Shown here in pieces: positions 7,549 to 16,301 of a DNA stretch of 24,791 nt. Every line of letters begins with the position of its first letter. The stretch's first letter is position 1. The notes below the pieces were generated by a model, which was given only the letters and a program-made list of their open reading frames with translations, was not told where the DNA came from and did no database searches. The DNA comes from JBQTJN01 sp052387095 (GTDB lineage: Bacteria > Pseudomonadota > Alphaproteobacteria > Micavibrionales > Micavibrionaceae), in contig JBQTJN010000050.1 of assembly GCA_052387095.1 (NCBI GenBank), forward strand, positions 1 to 24,791. The letters run 5' to 3'. The position numbers were made by a program, and so were the translations under genes.

Positions 7549-7577
7549 TCTATATATAAAAACCGGGTTCAAGACAA
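7549..7577 (-). promoter_or_regulatory. candidate promoter of btaAB
   Basis: On the minus strand TTGTCT (7577-7572) and TATAGA (7554-7549) are 17 bp apart. The TATATATA run (7551-7558) could also serve as a -10 for mfd on the plus strand, so the divergent btaA and mfd promoters may compete. Weak match, read by eye. Confidence 0.35.
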
Positions 7578-7610
7578 ACGCTGAATATAACACCCCGGAG
7601 CCCTACAGAC

Positions 7611-10600
7611 GTGAAAACCCTTGCTGTGGATAAATCTCTTTCGCCAGTCGAATCCGTATTTTACGGCGTGCCGGAAGGTCAGGACGCACGGTTCCTGGCG
7701 GTTCAGGCCCGGGCGCTCATGCCGGAGGATAAGATCCTGATTCATGTGGCGCTGGATGGGGGGCGTATGACGGTGCTGGCCGAGCTCCTGGCGTTTTTTG
7801 CTCCGGATGTGCGGGTGATTCAATTCCCGGCCTGGGACTGCCTGCCGTATGACCGCATCTCGCCGAATAATGAAACCGTCGCGCAACGTGTGGCGGCGCT
7901 CGCAAAACTAGAAGCATGGAACAATGAAAAGCAGCGCTATCCGCGCATTTTATTGACGAGCGTCAACGCGGCGCTGCAACGTGTCATGCCGCGCAATGTG
8001 CTTGAGGGGGCGAGTTTTTCTGCGCGTACCGGGGAGACGATTGATTTGAAGGCGTTGCAGGATTTCCTGAGCAATGGTTACAGCCGCACGGAGACGGTGC
8101 GGGAGCACGGGGAATATGCCATCCGCGGCGGCATTATCGATCTGTTTCCACCAGGCTATGAAGACCCGTTGCGGATCGATCTGTTCGGCAGCCAGGTGGA
8201 ATCCATCCGCGTGTTCAGCGCGCATTCGCAATTGACACAGAATAAAATCCAGAATTTTAACCTGCAACCGGCGGCGGAATTTGCGCTCGATGAGAAATCG
8301 GTGGCGCGGTTCCGCGGGCGCTACCGAGAGATTTTTGGCACGGTACGTGAAGACGACCCCCTCTATGAGGCGGTTTCTGAAGGGCGGCGCTATAACGGAA
8401 TGGATCACTGGCTGCCGCTCTTTCATGACAGGCTTGATACGCTGTTTGATTATGCGCCGGGAGCGAAAATAACGTTCGATTATCATGCGCGGCAATCGTA
8501 CGAGGAACGACTCACGCAGGTGCGCGATTTTTTCGAGGCGCGCGTGACGTTAAAGAAATCGGCGGGCCGCAAAAAATCCGGTGTTGTGAGTCTCACGGGC
8601 AGTATTTATAATCCGCTGCCGATTTCCATGATGTACCTGCAGGAGCAGGAATGGGCGGAGAAAACGCGCGAGGCTGCCAGTTTGTCGCCGTTCGGCGCGG
8701 CGGACGAGCCAATGGAAGATGAAGGCGCGCGTAAGGGACGGGATTTTTCCGATATACGTGCTCTGCCCAAGGGTGATGTGTTTGCGGCGTTGAAAGCACA
8801 TATAGCGGAGTTGAACAGGAAAATACTGGTGGCCTGCTATAGCGAAGGTTCGCGCGAGCGGCTGAAAGGATTACTGGCGGAACATGGGATCACGGTGGAC
8901 CCGGTTATTCTCAGTCTGGAGCATGGTTTCGTAGCGCAGGATCTGGCCGTTATTACCGAGCAGGATATTCTCGGCGACCGGCTGGTGCGAAAATCGCAAA
9001 GAAAACGTAAAGCGGATAATTTTCTTACGGAAGTATCAGCGCTGGCAGAAGGTGATCTTGTCGTTCATATTGATCACGGCATAGGACGGTTTATTGCGCT
9101 GGAAACTATGAGTGTAGGCAACACGCTGCATGATTGTCTTAAAATGGAATATGCCGGTGGGGATAAATTATATGTCCCGGCTGAGAACATGGAAGTGTTG
9201 TCACGTTTCGGCTCGGAAGAAAGTCATGTCCAACTCGATAAAATGGGCGGAGCGGGTTGGCAGGCGCGCAAGGCGCGGGTGAAGAAAAACCTGATGGAGA
9301 TTGCTGATCACCTGCTGGCTATCGCAGCGGCGCGCAAATTGCGGCGGGCGGAGCAGCTGGAGATCGACCCGAACCTCTATAACGAATTTACGGCGCGATT
9401 CCCGTACCAGGAAACCGAAGATCAGGACCGCGCCATTACGGATGTGCTGGGCGATCTTGCGCATGAATACCCGATGGACAGATTGGTGTGCGGCGATGTC
9501 GGGTTCGGCAAGACGGAAGTGGCCTTGCGTGCGGCTTATGTGGCGGCGGTGCAGGGCGTGCAGGTGGCGGTGGCGGTGCCGACGACATTGCTGGCGCGGC
9601 AGCATTACAAGAATTTCATTGAGCGGTTCAAGGGCATGAATATACGTGTTGAACAGCTTTCCCGCCTTGTTTCAGCTAAAGATGCCAGAAGCACGAAGGA
9701 AGGGCTTGCCGACGGACAGGTCAATATCGTTATCGGCACGCATGCGCTGTTCGGGAAGGGAATAAAATTCTCCAATCTCGGCCTGCTGATCGTCGATGAA
9801 GAGCAGCGTTTCGGCGTGAAGCAGAAGGAACGACTGAAAGAACTTAAAAATAATATTCACGTGTTAACCCTGACGGCGACTCCGATCCCGCGCACGCTGC
9901 AAATGGCGCTGACGGGTGTGCGCGAGATGTCACTGATTGCCTCGCCGCCGGTGGACCGGCTGGCAATACGGACATTCGTGCTGCCGTTCGACCCGGTCGT
10001 GATCCGCGATGCGATTTTGCGCGAGCATTACCGCGGCGGACAGAGTTTTTATGTGTGCCCGCGCGTGAAGGATATTCATGACGTCGAAATCATGCTGAAG
10101 GAACTGGTGCCGGAGGTAAAAATTATCACCGCGCATGGCCAAATGACGCCGACGGAGCTGGAAGACCGTATGAGCGGGTTTTATGACCGCCAGTATGACG
10201 TGCTGCTGGCGACAAACATTATCGAGAGCGGGATCGACATCCCGACCGCCAATACCATGGTCATTCACCGCGCCGATATGTTCGGGCTGTCACAGCTTTA
10301 CCAGCTGCGCGGGCGCATCGGGCGTTCGAAAGTGCGCGCCTATGCCTACCTGACATATCCTCCGGCGGCGAAGTTGAATCCGCAGGCGATGAAGCGGTTG
10401 GAGGTGATGGAGACGCTCGACACATTAGGCGCAGGATTCCAGCTGGCCAGCCATGACATGGATATTCGCGGTGCGGGGAATTTGCTCGGCGATCAACAGT
10501 CGGGTCATATCCGCGAAATTGGCGTTGAGCTCTACCAGCAGATGCTGGAGGAGGCGGTCGCCGCCGCACGTCAGGGAACGACAGCCCAGGCCATTGCGGA

Positions 10601-11066
10601 GCAAAGCTGGTCGCCGCAGATTAATCTCGGCACATCGGTTCTTATTCCTGAAACTTTTATCGAGGATCTTAATGTGCGGATGAGCCTGTATCGGCGCCTG
10701 TCAACGCTCGAGACCAAGGAGGATATCGAAGCGTTTGCCGCCGAAATGATCGACCGTTTCGGCAAGCTACCGGAAGAAGTTGAAAACCTGCTCAATATTG
10801 TTTCGATCAAACAACTTTGCCGCGCGGCGGGGGCGAGCCAAGTCGAGGCGGGACCGAAAGGCGCTGTGATTGCCTTCCACAAGGATCATGCGCCCGATGT
10901 CGGGGCGCTTGTGCAGTGGATGGGAACGAAGGGCGGTGCGGCGCGTTTGCGCACGGATCAGAAGATGGCAATCATCAGTGAATGGCCGTCGCCGGCGGCG
11001 CGTATTAAAGGGATTCAAAGTTTGATGAAAGAGCTGGCTGGTTTAACTAAAAATGCAGGCCGCTAA
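7611..11066 (+). CDS. mfd: transcription-repair coupling factor Mfd
   Basis: Mfd displaces RNA polymerase stalled at DNA lesions and recruits the UvrA-containing excision repair complex. The 1151 residues match the usual size. The UvrB-like N-terminal region (about 1-320) contains the AWDCLPYDRISPN block. An RNA-polymerase-interaction domain follows (about 465-545, ALAEGDLVVHIDHGIGRF). The RecG-like motor has GDVGFGKTEVALRAA near residue 627, DEEQRFG near 729, TATPIPRTLQMAL, and QLRGRIGRS. The C-terminal regulatory domain is present. The start is GTG at 7611 with GGAG ten bases upstream. The last 20 bp overlap the convergent small gene on the minus strand. Confidence 0.98.
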   Translation: MKTLAVDKSLSPVESVFYGVPEGQDARFLAVQARALMPEDKILIHVALDGGRMTVLAELLAFFAPDVRVIQFPAWDCLPYDRISPNNETVAQRVAALAKLEAWNNEKQRYPRILLTSVNAALQRVMPRNVLEGASFSARTGETIDLKALQDFLSNGYSRTETVREHGEYAIRGGIIDLFPPGYEDPLRIDLFGSQVESIRVFSAHSQLTQNKIQNFNLQPAAEFALDEKSVARFRGRYREIFGTVREDDPLYEAVSEGRRYNGMDHWLPLFHDRLDTLFDYAPGAKITFDYHARQSYEERLTQVRDFFEARVTLKKSAGRKKSGVVSLTGSIYNPLPISMMYLQEQEWAEKTREAASLSPFGAADEPMEDEGARKGRDFSDIRALPKGDVFAALKAHIAELNRKILVACYSEGSRERLKGLLAEHGITVDPVILSLEHGFVAQDLAVITEQDILGDRLVRKSQRKRKADNFLTEVSALAEGDLVVHIDHGIGRFIALETMSVGNTLHDCLKMEYAGGDKLYVPAENMEVLSRFGSEESHVQLDKMGGAGWQARKARVKKNLMEIADHLLAIAAARKLRRAEQLEIDPNLYNEFTARFPYQETEDQDRAITDVLGDLAHEYPMDRLVCGDVGFGKTEVALRAAYVAAVQGVQVAVAVPTTLLARQHYKNFIERFKGMNIRVEQLSRLVSAKDARSTKEGLADGQVNIVIGTHALFGKGIKFSNLGLLIVDEEQRFGVKQKERLKELKNNIHVLTLTATPIPRTLQMALTGVREMSLIASPPVDRLAIRTFVLPFDPVVIRDAILREHYRGGQSFYVCPRVKDIHDVEIMLKELVPEVKIITAHGQMTPTELEDRMSGFYDRQYDVLLATNIIESGIDIPTANTMVIHRADMFGLSQLYQLRGRIGRSKVRAYAYLTYPPAAKLNPQAMKRLEVMETLDTLGAGFQLASHDMDIRGAGNLLGDQQSGHIREIGVELYQQMLEEAVAAARQGTTAQAIAEQSWSPQINLGTSVLIPETFIEDLNVRMSLYRRLSTLETKEDIEAFAAEMIDRFGKLPEEVENLLNIVSIKQLCRAAGASQVEAGPKGAVIAFHKDHAPDVGALVQWMGTKGGAARLRTDQKMAIISEWPSPAARIKGIQSLMKELAGLTKNAGR

Positions 11067-11289
11067 ATTCTTTCTTAATTTTAAGGAAAGCATCCTCGCC
11101 GCCCAGCTCCGTTACGAATGCGCTCATGCATTCGCCTTGGATATTATATTTACCCGAACCTCTCAGGAATTTTTGTGCGTGAGTAACAGGAATGCCTGCC
11201 ACTTGAGCGGCCTCGTTGATTTTCTCAGTTAATACATGCAATTTTTGATGACCATTATCGGCTTGCACTTTTTTCCAGTTTTTTGGCAT
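11047..11289 (-). CDS. small unknown protein
   Basis: This encodes 80 residues with a perfect AGGAG five bases before the ATG and a well-formed promoter region upstream, which argues for a real gene. It overlaps the convergent 3' end of mfd by 20 bp. The sequence is soluble, with no signal peptide or membrane segment. The segment around INEAAQVAGIPVTHAQKFLRG (about 24-44) could be a helix-turn-helix, but this is a weak impression. Local base composition is AT-richer than mfd. I do not recognise a family; a small autoregulated DNA-binding protein is one possibility. Confidence 0.7.
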   Translation of the reverse strand: MPKNWKKVQADNGHQKLHVLTEKINEAAQVAGIPVTHAQKFLRGSGKYNIQGECMSAFVTELGGEDAFLKIKKEFSGLHF

Positions 11290-11300
11290 ATATGCTCCTA

Positions 11301-11343
11301 TATCAGATAAAATAACCTATCAGATATTTTTCTATTATGTCAA
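11301..11343 (-). promoter_or_regulatory. promoter with two identical 9-bp repeats (operator-like)
   Basis: On the minus strand a perfect TTGACA (11343-11338) is followed after 17-18 bp by ATAGGT/TAGGTT (about 11320-11314). The 9-mer TATCAGATA (plus-strand reading) occurs twice, at 11301-11309 and 11318-11326. One copy covers the -10 edge, the other the expected start of transcription. The 17-bp spacing puts the copies roughly one and a half turns apart. This looks like a repressor site for the gene starting at 11289. Confidence 0.5.
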
Positions 11344-11411
11344 TAAATTAATAGTTAATTGCCGCACTTATTCAATATGTGGCATTCTAAAGCCTCAGAA
11401 AGGCAGGCTCC

Positions 11412-11819
11412 ATGACATCTAATTATGCAGAAGCACGAATTCATGAAGCGCTCCGTCTTTCCGGCGGCGATATCATCAAAGCTCGCGAGCAGGTTGTGGC
11501 CTGGAGCCATAAAGACGCACAATTACTGTTGGGACTGGCTGAACCTTATTTGCAAGGATTGGTTGCTTACAAGATGGAGCAACTTGGCGCCGGCATGCAA
11601 ACGAATACAGGCGCGCCGCAGAAAAACAAGCGCACCAAAAGCGGCAAGGGCACGGATTTCGGGCTTGGCCTGCTGAAAGCGGCGGTCAGTTCGCGGGCGG
11701 AGATTTTCGGGCATGAAACGCCACAGGCGAGCGCGGGTGAAAAGGAAGCTTCACAGGAGCATATCGATGCCATCCTCAAGATCGCGCGGAAAGCCCCCTT
11801 CAACAAGAACCGTGAATAA
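11412..11819 (+). CDS. unknown protein, coupled to the AmgK-like kinase
   Basis: This encodes 135 residues, without signal peptide or membrane segment. The N-terminal half (about 1-60) looks helical (YAEARIHEALRLSGGD, then LLLGLAEPYLQGLVAYKM). A basic, Gly/Lys-rich linker follows (about 70-85), then a C-terminal helix rich in Ala and Glu ending in basic residues. An AGG-containing sequence lies about 10 bases before the ATG. The 3' end overlaps the next gene by 8 bp, so they are probably translated together. I do not recognise the family. The pairing suggests a role linked to the kinase, but that is inference. Confidence 0.75.
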   Translation: MTSNYAEARIHEALRLSGGDIIKAREQVVAWSHKDAQLLLGLAEPYLQGLVAYKMEQLGAGMQTNTGAPQKNKRTKSGKGTDFGLGLLKAAVSSRAEIFGHETPQASAGEKEASQEHIDAILKIARKAPFNKNRE

Positions 11820-12822
11820 TTTTCTCGATAGCAGGGGATGGCGGGTTACCGCACCTATTCCTTCCGATGCATCACTGCGCCGTTACACGCGCGTGGAAAA
11901 AAATGGCCGTACAGCACTTCTCATGGATTGCACCGCGCTGGATGACGCGGAAGCGCAGGTACGCGATTTCATCCGCATTGCCAACTGGCTGAATGATGCC
12001 GGCCTCAAGGCGCCGGAGATTTATGACGCGGATGAAAAGGGTGGTTATACGCTGATCGAGGATCTCGGTGTTGTGTCCTTTAATAAAGCGCTGGCGCAGG
12101 GCGAGGACCAGGTGAAATTATACCGCCTTGCGACGGATGTGCTGCGGCATATGCGGGCTCAGAAGAATGTCCTGCTGCTGCCGCCTTACAAACACAGTTT
12201 TATCGATCTCGGGCGCAGGCGGATTATCGACTGGTATTTCCCCATGGCGCGTGGCGCCCGCAACCGTGAGGGTATCGTGCAGGACTATCTCAAGGTATGG
12301 GAGAAGATTGAAAACACCCTGCCGCCGTGCCCGGAAACCTTCATGCACATGGATTATCATCTCGACAACATGTTTTATCTGCCGAATGGCCAGGGCGTGC
12401 GGCAATGTGGCCTGATTGATTTCCAGGATGCCATGAAGGGCCCGTGCGTTTATGACCTTGCCAATTTGCTGGAAGATGCACGCATAGATGTGCGGCCGGA
12501 AATTCGCGGCGCGATGATGGCGCTGTATGTCGAGGATATGGAGCGGAACGAGGCCAATCTTTTGCGTGAATGGACACGGCTACTGGCGACGCAGTTTCAT
12601 TGCCGCTGGCTGGGCCAATTGATCAAGCTCGCTTTGCGTTCGGATAAGCCGCAATATCTGCCGCAAATCCCGCGGCTGGAAAATTATATCCGCAATGCAT
12701 TAAAGGCGCCGGTTTTGAAACCGCTGAAGCAGTTTTTTGATGATGAAGGTGTGAATTTCTCCGGAGGCGTTATGTTTGATCGGAAAATTCTGGATCCGCT
12801 GATTGCCGGTGATGCGGCTTAA
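11812..12822 (+). CDS. AmgK-like sugar kinase (aminoglycoside phosphotransferase fold)
   Basis: About 336 residues with the aminoglycoside/choline kinase fold. The catalytic loop is HMDYHLDN (H179, D181, N186) and the metal-binding block is LIDFQDAMKGP (D203, D206), followed by YDLANLLEDAR. This pattern is that of AmgK, which phosphorylates N-acetylmuramate and N-acetylglucosamine at the anomeric position for cell-wall recycling. Its usual partners murU and tsaE are not next to it here, so the substrate is uncertain. The start is a choice: GTG at 11812 gives an N-terminus like the family (8-bp overlap with the gene before), while ATG at 11767 has a better ribosome-binding site (AGGAG at 11755-11759) and would add 15 basic residues. 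Confidence 0.85.
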   Translation: MNNFLDSRGWRVTAPIPSDASLRRYTRVEKNGRTALLMDCTALDDAEAQVRDFIRIANWLNDAGLKAPEIYDADEKGGYTLIEDLGVVSFNKALAQGEDQVKLYRLATDVLRHMRAQKNVLLLPPYKHSFIDLGRRRIIDWYFPMARGARNREGIVQDYLKVWEKIENTLPPCPETFMHMDYHLDNMFYLPNGQGVRQCGLIDFQDAMKGPCVYDLANLLEDARIDVRPEIRGAMMALYVEDMERNEANLLREWTRLLATQFHCRWLGQLIKLALRSDKPQYLPQIPRLENYIRNALKAPVLKPLKQFFDDEGVNFSGGVMFDRKILDPLIAGDAA

Positions 12823-12837
12823 GGGTTATTATTCCCC

Positions 12838-13809
12838 CTATTTTTCCGTTTTCGGTTTTTTCCGCCAGCCCTTTAATGCGCTCTGTGTGCGCGTATCAAA
12901 GAAAGCCGGGACGCCCGTAACAAGCGCGGCGACCATGCTGATCAGGCCGATCTGGACGGAAGCCGTAAAAGATGCTTCGAGGGGGAGGTTAATCAGGCCA
13001 AGTCCGTACATGAACGCACCCTCACGTATGCCCCAGCCGCCATAGCCGAGCGGCAGGCTGGCGACCAGTGTAATGAAAGGAATAATCGCCATGAATTTTA
13101 TAAGGGGCAGATTTATCCCCAGTGATTCAATAACGACATAAACCGCGGCAAAATACATGATCTGGCCGAAGAGGGACACGCCGATGACCTTTGAAAGCAG
13201 GGTGCTGTTTGTCAGAAATGTGCGTAAATACTGGGAACACATTGCAATTTTACGATTGGAAAAGATGATCTCGCGGCGGCGATTATAGGCAAAAACGAGC
13301 AGGGCACTTACGGCGAGAAAAAAGAGCAGCAGGCTGAAAATCAAAGTGCTGTTGATAAATTTAGGATTCAGGAACGTCTGAGCTTCGAACAGGAAAATCA
13401 GGGCGAGCACGCCGAGCGCGAATAACGTCATCAGCCTGTCGATCAATGTAATGACGACAGATTTGACCAGCGATATCCCGTGATTGACGGAGAGCGCGAT
13501 GCGGGCAACGATGCCACCAGCCGATGTGATGAAAAGATAATTGGCGAGAAAGCTCACCAGGGTGATACGGAGCGATGTCATAAAATCCATCCGCGTTTCC
13601 TCGACATTGACGAGCAGATTCCAGCGCACAGACAGCGCGAGAATTTGCGCGAAGATAAATACGAAAGCCAGGCCCCAGGTTGTTATGTCGATCCGGTGCA
13701 TCATGGATTGCATCGCGGTGTAATCCACACGCAGAATGAGCACGAGCAAAATCCCTGCGGACAGGGCCATTTTAGTTATGAAAGCGTTTTTATTGGTAAG
13801 GCGACGCAT
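12838..13809 (-). CDS. flippase-like membrane protein (lysylphosphatidylglycerol synthase TM family)
   Basis: The 323-residue integral membrane protein has about eight hydrophobic segments (roughly 13-28, 44-61, 80-100, 115-141, 153-174, 207-229, 236-255, 283-304). It carries the motifs of the UPF0104/AglD family: SAGGIVAR near 96-103 and PLGYGGWGIREGAF at 253-266. Members are found as the lipid-flipping half of MprF or as stand-alone proteins near lipid and glycan genes. Here it lacks the aminoacyl-transferase domain, so it would act on lipid transport or glycolipid export; the substrate is unknown. The C-terminal tail is basic and cytoplasmic. It converges on the kinase gene with 15 bp between. 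Its N-terminal side faces the aminotransferase promoter region. Confidence 0.88.
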   Translation of the reverse strand: MRRLTNKNAFITKMALSAGILLVLILRVDYTAMQSMMHRIDITTWGLAFVFIFAQILALSVRWNLLVNVEETRMDFMTSLRITLVSFLANYLFITSAGGIVARIALSVNHGISLVKSVVITLIDRLMTLFALGVLALIFLFEAQTFLNPKFINSTLIFSLLLFFLAVSALLVFAYNRRREIIFSNRKIAMCSQYLRTFLTNSTLLSKVIGVSLFGQIMYFAAVYVVIESLGINLPLIKFMAIIPFITLVASLPLGYGGWGIREGAFMYGLGLINLPLEASFTASVQIGLISMVAALVTGVPAFFDTRTQSALKGWRKKPKTEK

Positions 13810-13911
13810 GGAATGAATTGATGTGTTAATGTGTTAACCAAACAGTTCTAATAGAGCGTAAGTTCCGCTGCAAGCCGCATTTAAAATTGTGTAAAAATGG
13901 TTAACAACTTC

Positions 13912-13940
13912 TTGTTCTGGAATAATTTTCAACATATGAT
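13912..13940 (+). promoter_or_regulatory. candidate promoter of the aminotransferase gene
   Basis: TTGTTC (13912-13917) and TATGAT (13935-13940) are 17 bp apart. A start near 13947 gives a leader of about 35 bases with GGAG (13969-13972) before the ATG. The CCGGCCGG palindrome at 13941-13948 falls at the start point. Confidence 0.45.
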
Positions 13941-13981
13941 CCGGCCGGTTGCCAGTCCCGATAATAGCGGAGTTATAGCAT

Positions 13982-15202
13982 ATGCCTTTCATCGCCGATC
14001 GTTTAAGACGCATCAAGCCATCTCCCACCCTTGCCGTGACCGCCAAGGTCAATGAACTGAAAGCAGCCGGGCGCGATATGATCAGCCTTGGAGCCGGCGA
14101 ACCGGATTTTGATACGCCTGTTTTTATTCAGGATGCGGCCTGCGAAGCGATCCGGGGCGGGCAGACGCGTTATACGAATGTCGACGGCACGCCGGAGCTT
14201 AAAGACGCAGTCATCGGAAAATTCAAACGCGAGAACAACCTGACTTACGCACGCAACCAGATTATCGTCGGCACCGGCGGCAAACAGGTTTTATATAATG
14301 CGCTGATGGCGTCGCTCAACCCGGGGGATGAAGTGATTATTCCCGCGCCGTACTGGGTGTCATATCCGGATATGGTTCTGCTGGCGGAAGGCGTGCCGGT
14401 TTTTATTGAGGCGACGAAAGATACCGGCTTCAAGATCCAGCCGGCGCAGCTGGAAAAGGCAATTACCAAAAAAACCAAGTGGATTATCCTCAATTCTCCC
14501 TCGAACCCGACAGGCGCCGCCTATACGCGTGCGGAGATGAAGGCGCTGACGGAGGTGTTGTTGCAGCACCCGCATGTCTGGGTGATGAGCGATGATATTT
14601 ATGAGCACGTGATTTATGACGGGTTTAAGTTCTGCACGCCCGCGGAAGTCGAGCCGAAGCTTTATGACCGGACATTAACCGTGAACGGCGTGTCCAAATC
14701 CTATTCCATGACCGGCTGGCGCATAGGCTATGCCGGCGGACCGGCGGAACTGATCAAGGCCATGGGCGTGATCCAGAGCCAAAGCACGTCGAATGCCAGT
14801 TCCATTTCGCAGGCCGCCGCGACGGCAGCGCTCAACGGGGACCAGGCATTCCTGGCTGAACGTAATAAAAGCTTCTGCGAGCGCCGCGACCGCGTGGTGC
14901 AGATGCTGAACGATATTCCCGGTATTTCCTGCCTGATGCCCGAAGGGGCGTTCTATGTTTACCCATCCTGCGCAGGGCTGATCGGTATGAAAACACCGCA
15001 AGGGACGGTGATGGAAAATGATACGGATCTCGTCACCTACCTGCTGGAAGCGGAGGGTGTGGCATGCGTACAGGGTGCGGCGTTTGGTCTCTCGCCTTAT
15101 TTTCGCATTTCCTATGCGACTTCGATGAAAAATCTCGAGGAGTCCTGTGCGCGCATTGCCCGGGCCCGCAAGGCACTGAACGGCAAGGCCGCCGCCGCGT
15201 AA
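13982..15202 (+). CDS. class I-beta aspartate/prephenate aminotransferase
   Basis: This PLP enzyme of 406 residues most likely moves amino groups between aspartate and 2-oxoglutarate, and in alphaproteobacteria often also to prephenate, giving arogenate for Phe/Tyr synthesis. The N-terminal block RIKPSPTLAVTAKVNELKAAG and ISLGAGEPDFDTP are typical of subgroup I-beta. Also visible are LNSPSNPTGA (the conserved Asn that contacts the cofactor), SDDIYEHVIYDG, and the PLP lysine K239 in NGVSKSYSMTGWRIGYAGGP. The C-terminal Arg that binds substrate carboxylate lies in FRISYATS. The start has GGAG nine bases upstream. It is a single gene, divergent from the membrane protein and convergent with lysR. 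The aspartate-versus-prephenate preference cannot be read from sequence alone. Confidence 0.93.
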   Translation: MPFIADRLRRIKPSPTLAVTAKVNELKAAGRDMISLGAGEPDFDTPVFIQDAACEAIRGGQTRYTNVDGTPELKDAVIGKFKRENNLTYARNQIIVGTGGKQVLYNALMASLNPGDEVIIPAPYWVSYPDMVLLAEGVPVFIEATKDTGFKIQPAQLEKAITKKTKWIILNSPSNPTGAAYTRAEMKALTEVLLQHPHVWVMSDDIYEHVIYDGFKFCTPAEVEPKLYDRTLTVNGVSKSYSMTGWRIGYAGGPAELIKAMGVIQSQSTSNASSISQAAATAALNGDQAFLAERNKSFCERRDRVVQMLNDIPGISCLMPEGAFYVYPSCAGLIGMKTPQGTVMENDTDLVTYLLEAEGVACVQGAAFGLSPYFRISYATSMKNLEESCARIARARKALNGKAAAA

Positions 15203-15221
15203 TTCAAATTTCCGATTGCAC

Positions 15222-15247
15222 AAAAAAACCGGGCCCAAAGGGCCCGG
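15222..15247 (-). terminator. strong intrinsic terminator for minus-strand transcripts
   Basis: CCGGGCCC (15229-15236) and GGGCCCGG (15240-15247) form a perfect 8-bp stem with an AAA loop. On the minus strand it is followed by seven T (15228-15222). It lies about 160 bp past the lysR stop and so would end the trxB-lysR transcript. On the plus strand it lies 26 bp past the aminotransferase stop but lacks a T-run. The stretch 15248-15407 holds no gene I can support. Confidence 0.85.
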
Positions 15248-15407
15248 AAGTTGAACAGGGAGGTTTAACGTCGATAAGACGAAAGAACTTTCGAAAAAGT
15301 CCTTATCAATGCAGAGCATCGATGGCAGTTGTATACAGGCCGACTCCGGGCCTAACCAGTTCAAAAAACCCATATCAGCCATGCGTTTTTTGCATAGCTC
15401 AAAAAGG

Positions 15408-16301
15408 CTAAACGGCGAGGGCGGCTTGGAGGCTTTCCATGAGAAAATCCCTGAAAACCGTGATGCGGCGGGAGTTGCGGCGGTCTTCGGCATAGATGAA
15501 ATAAAGATCCACAGGCTTGCGCTGGAGGTGGGTTAAAACGGGCTCAAGTACCTTATCGGCGTGAATGAGGTAGTCGGGCAGCACGGCGAGCCCCGCCCCT
15601 TCTTTTACCGCGCGGTAAATCGCGTACATCGAATTCATCATCAGCAAGTTGTTGTCGCGCTGCGTATTGCTGCCCGCAATTTCAAACAGCCAGTTGGCGT
15701 TGTGGTAGGGTTCCGTCACGCCTTCGGGCAGGCCGATCAGGATATGTTTTTTTAAGTCAGCGGGATTTTTCGGATAACCGTATTTCTTGAAATATTTTTT
15801 CGATCCGCAAATATGGAACGAGAGCTTCCCGAGATGCCTGTGAATGAGGTCATGCTCGGTGGGTTTGCTGAGGCGGATGGCGACATCGGCCTCTTTCATG
15901 TTCAGGTTAAGGATCCGGTCGTCGAGGATCATCGTGAGCTGGATTTCAGGATAGCGGATTTTGAATTCCGCAAGGCGCGGTACCAGCCAGGTCAGTCCCA
16001 CCAGGTCGGCCACGGTTACCGTGATGGGCCCGCGGGGGAGTTCGCGCGCATCGTTAAGTTGATCCTCGATCGAGGAGAGTTTGGTGAAAATATCCTTTAC
16101 GGCGCCATAGAGAATTTCGCCCTGTTCGGTCAGGACAAGCCCGCGCGCGTGGCGGCGGAAGAGGGTGACGTCGAGCGATTCTTCAAGTGTGGTGATCTGG
16201 CGCGAGATAGCTGACTGGCTTAAGTTGAGCGCGCCGCCTGCCTTGGTCAGGCTGCCCTTTTCGGCAACAGTGTGAAAAATGCGGAGGCGGTCCCAGTCCA
16301 T
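15408..16301 (-). CDS. LysR-family transcriptional regulator linked to trxB
   Basis: This encodes 297 residues. The N-terminal winged helix-turn-helix (about 1-60: LRIFHTVAEKGSLTKAGGALNLSQSAISRQITTLE) is typical of LysR. The rest (about 88-297) is a periplasmic-binding-protein-like effector domain. Its ATG overlaps the trxB stop by one base (TAATG), so the two are surely co-translated. trxB followed by a LysR gene recurs in alphaproteobacteria. Its effector and targets are unknown; a link to redox state is inferred from the partner gene. A strong terminator follows about 160 bp downstream. Confidence 0.93.
   Translation of the reverse strand: MDWDRLRIFHTVAEKGSLTKAGGALNLSQSAISRQITTLEESLDVTLFRRHARGLVLTEQGEILYGAVKDIFTKLSSIEDQLNDARELPRGPITVTVADLVGLTWLVPRLAEFKIRYPEIQLTMILDDRILNLNMKEADVAIRLSKPTEHDLIHRHLGKLSFHICGSKKYFKKYGYPKNPADLKKHILIGLPEGVTEPYHNANWLFEIAGSNTQRDNNLLMMNSMYAIYRAVKEGAGLAVLPDYLIHADKVLEPVLTHLQRKPVDLYFIYAEDRRNSRRITVFRDFLMESLQAALAV

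Noticed and set aside
7505..7610. Pho box for btaAB
   Set aside because: No pair of CTGTCAT-like 7-mers at 11-bp spacing could be seen.
14675..15493. Minus-strand open frame of 272 codons
   Set aside because: It runs through the aminotransferase gene, a strong terminator and the 3' end of lysR; no conserved features.
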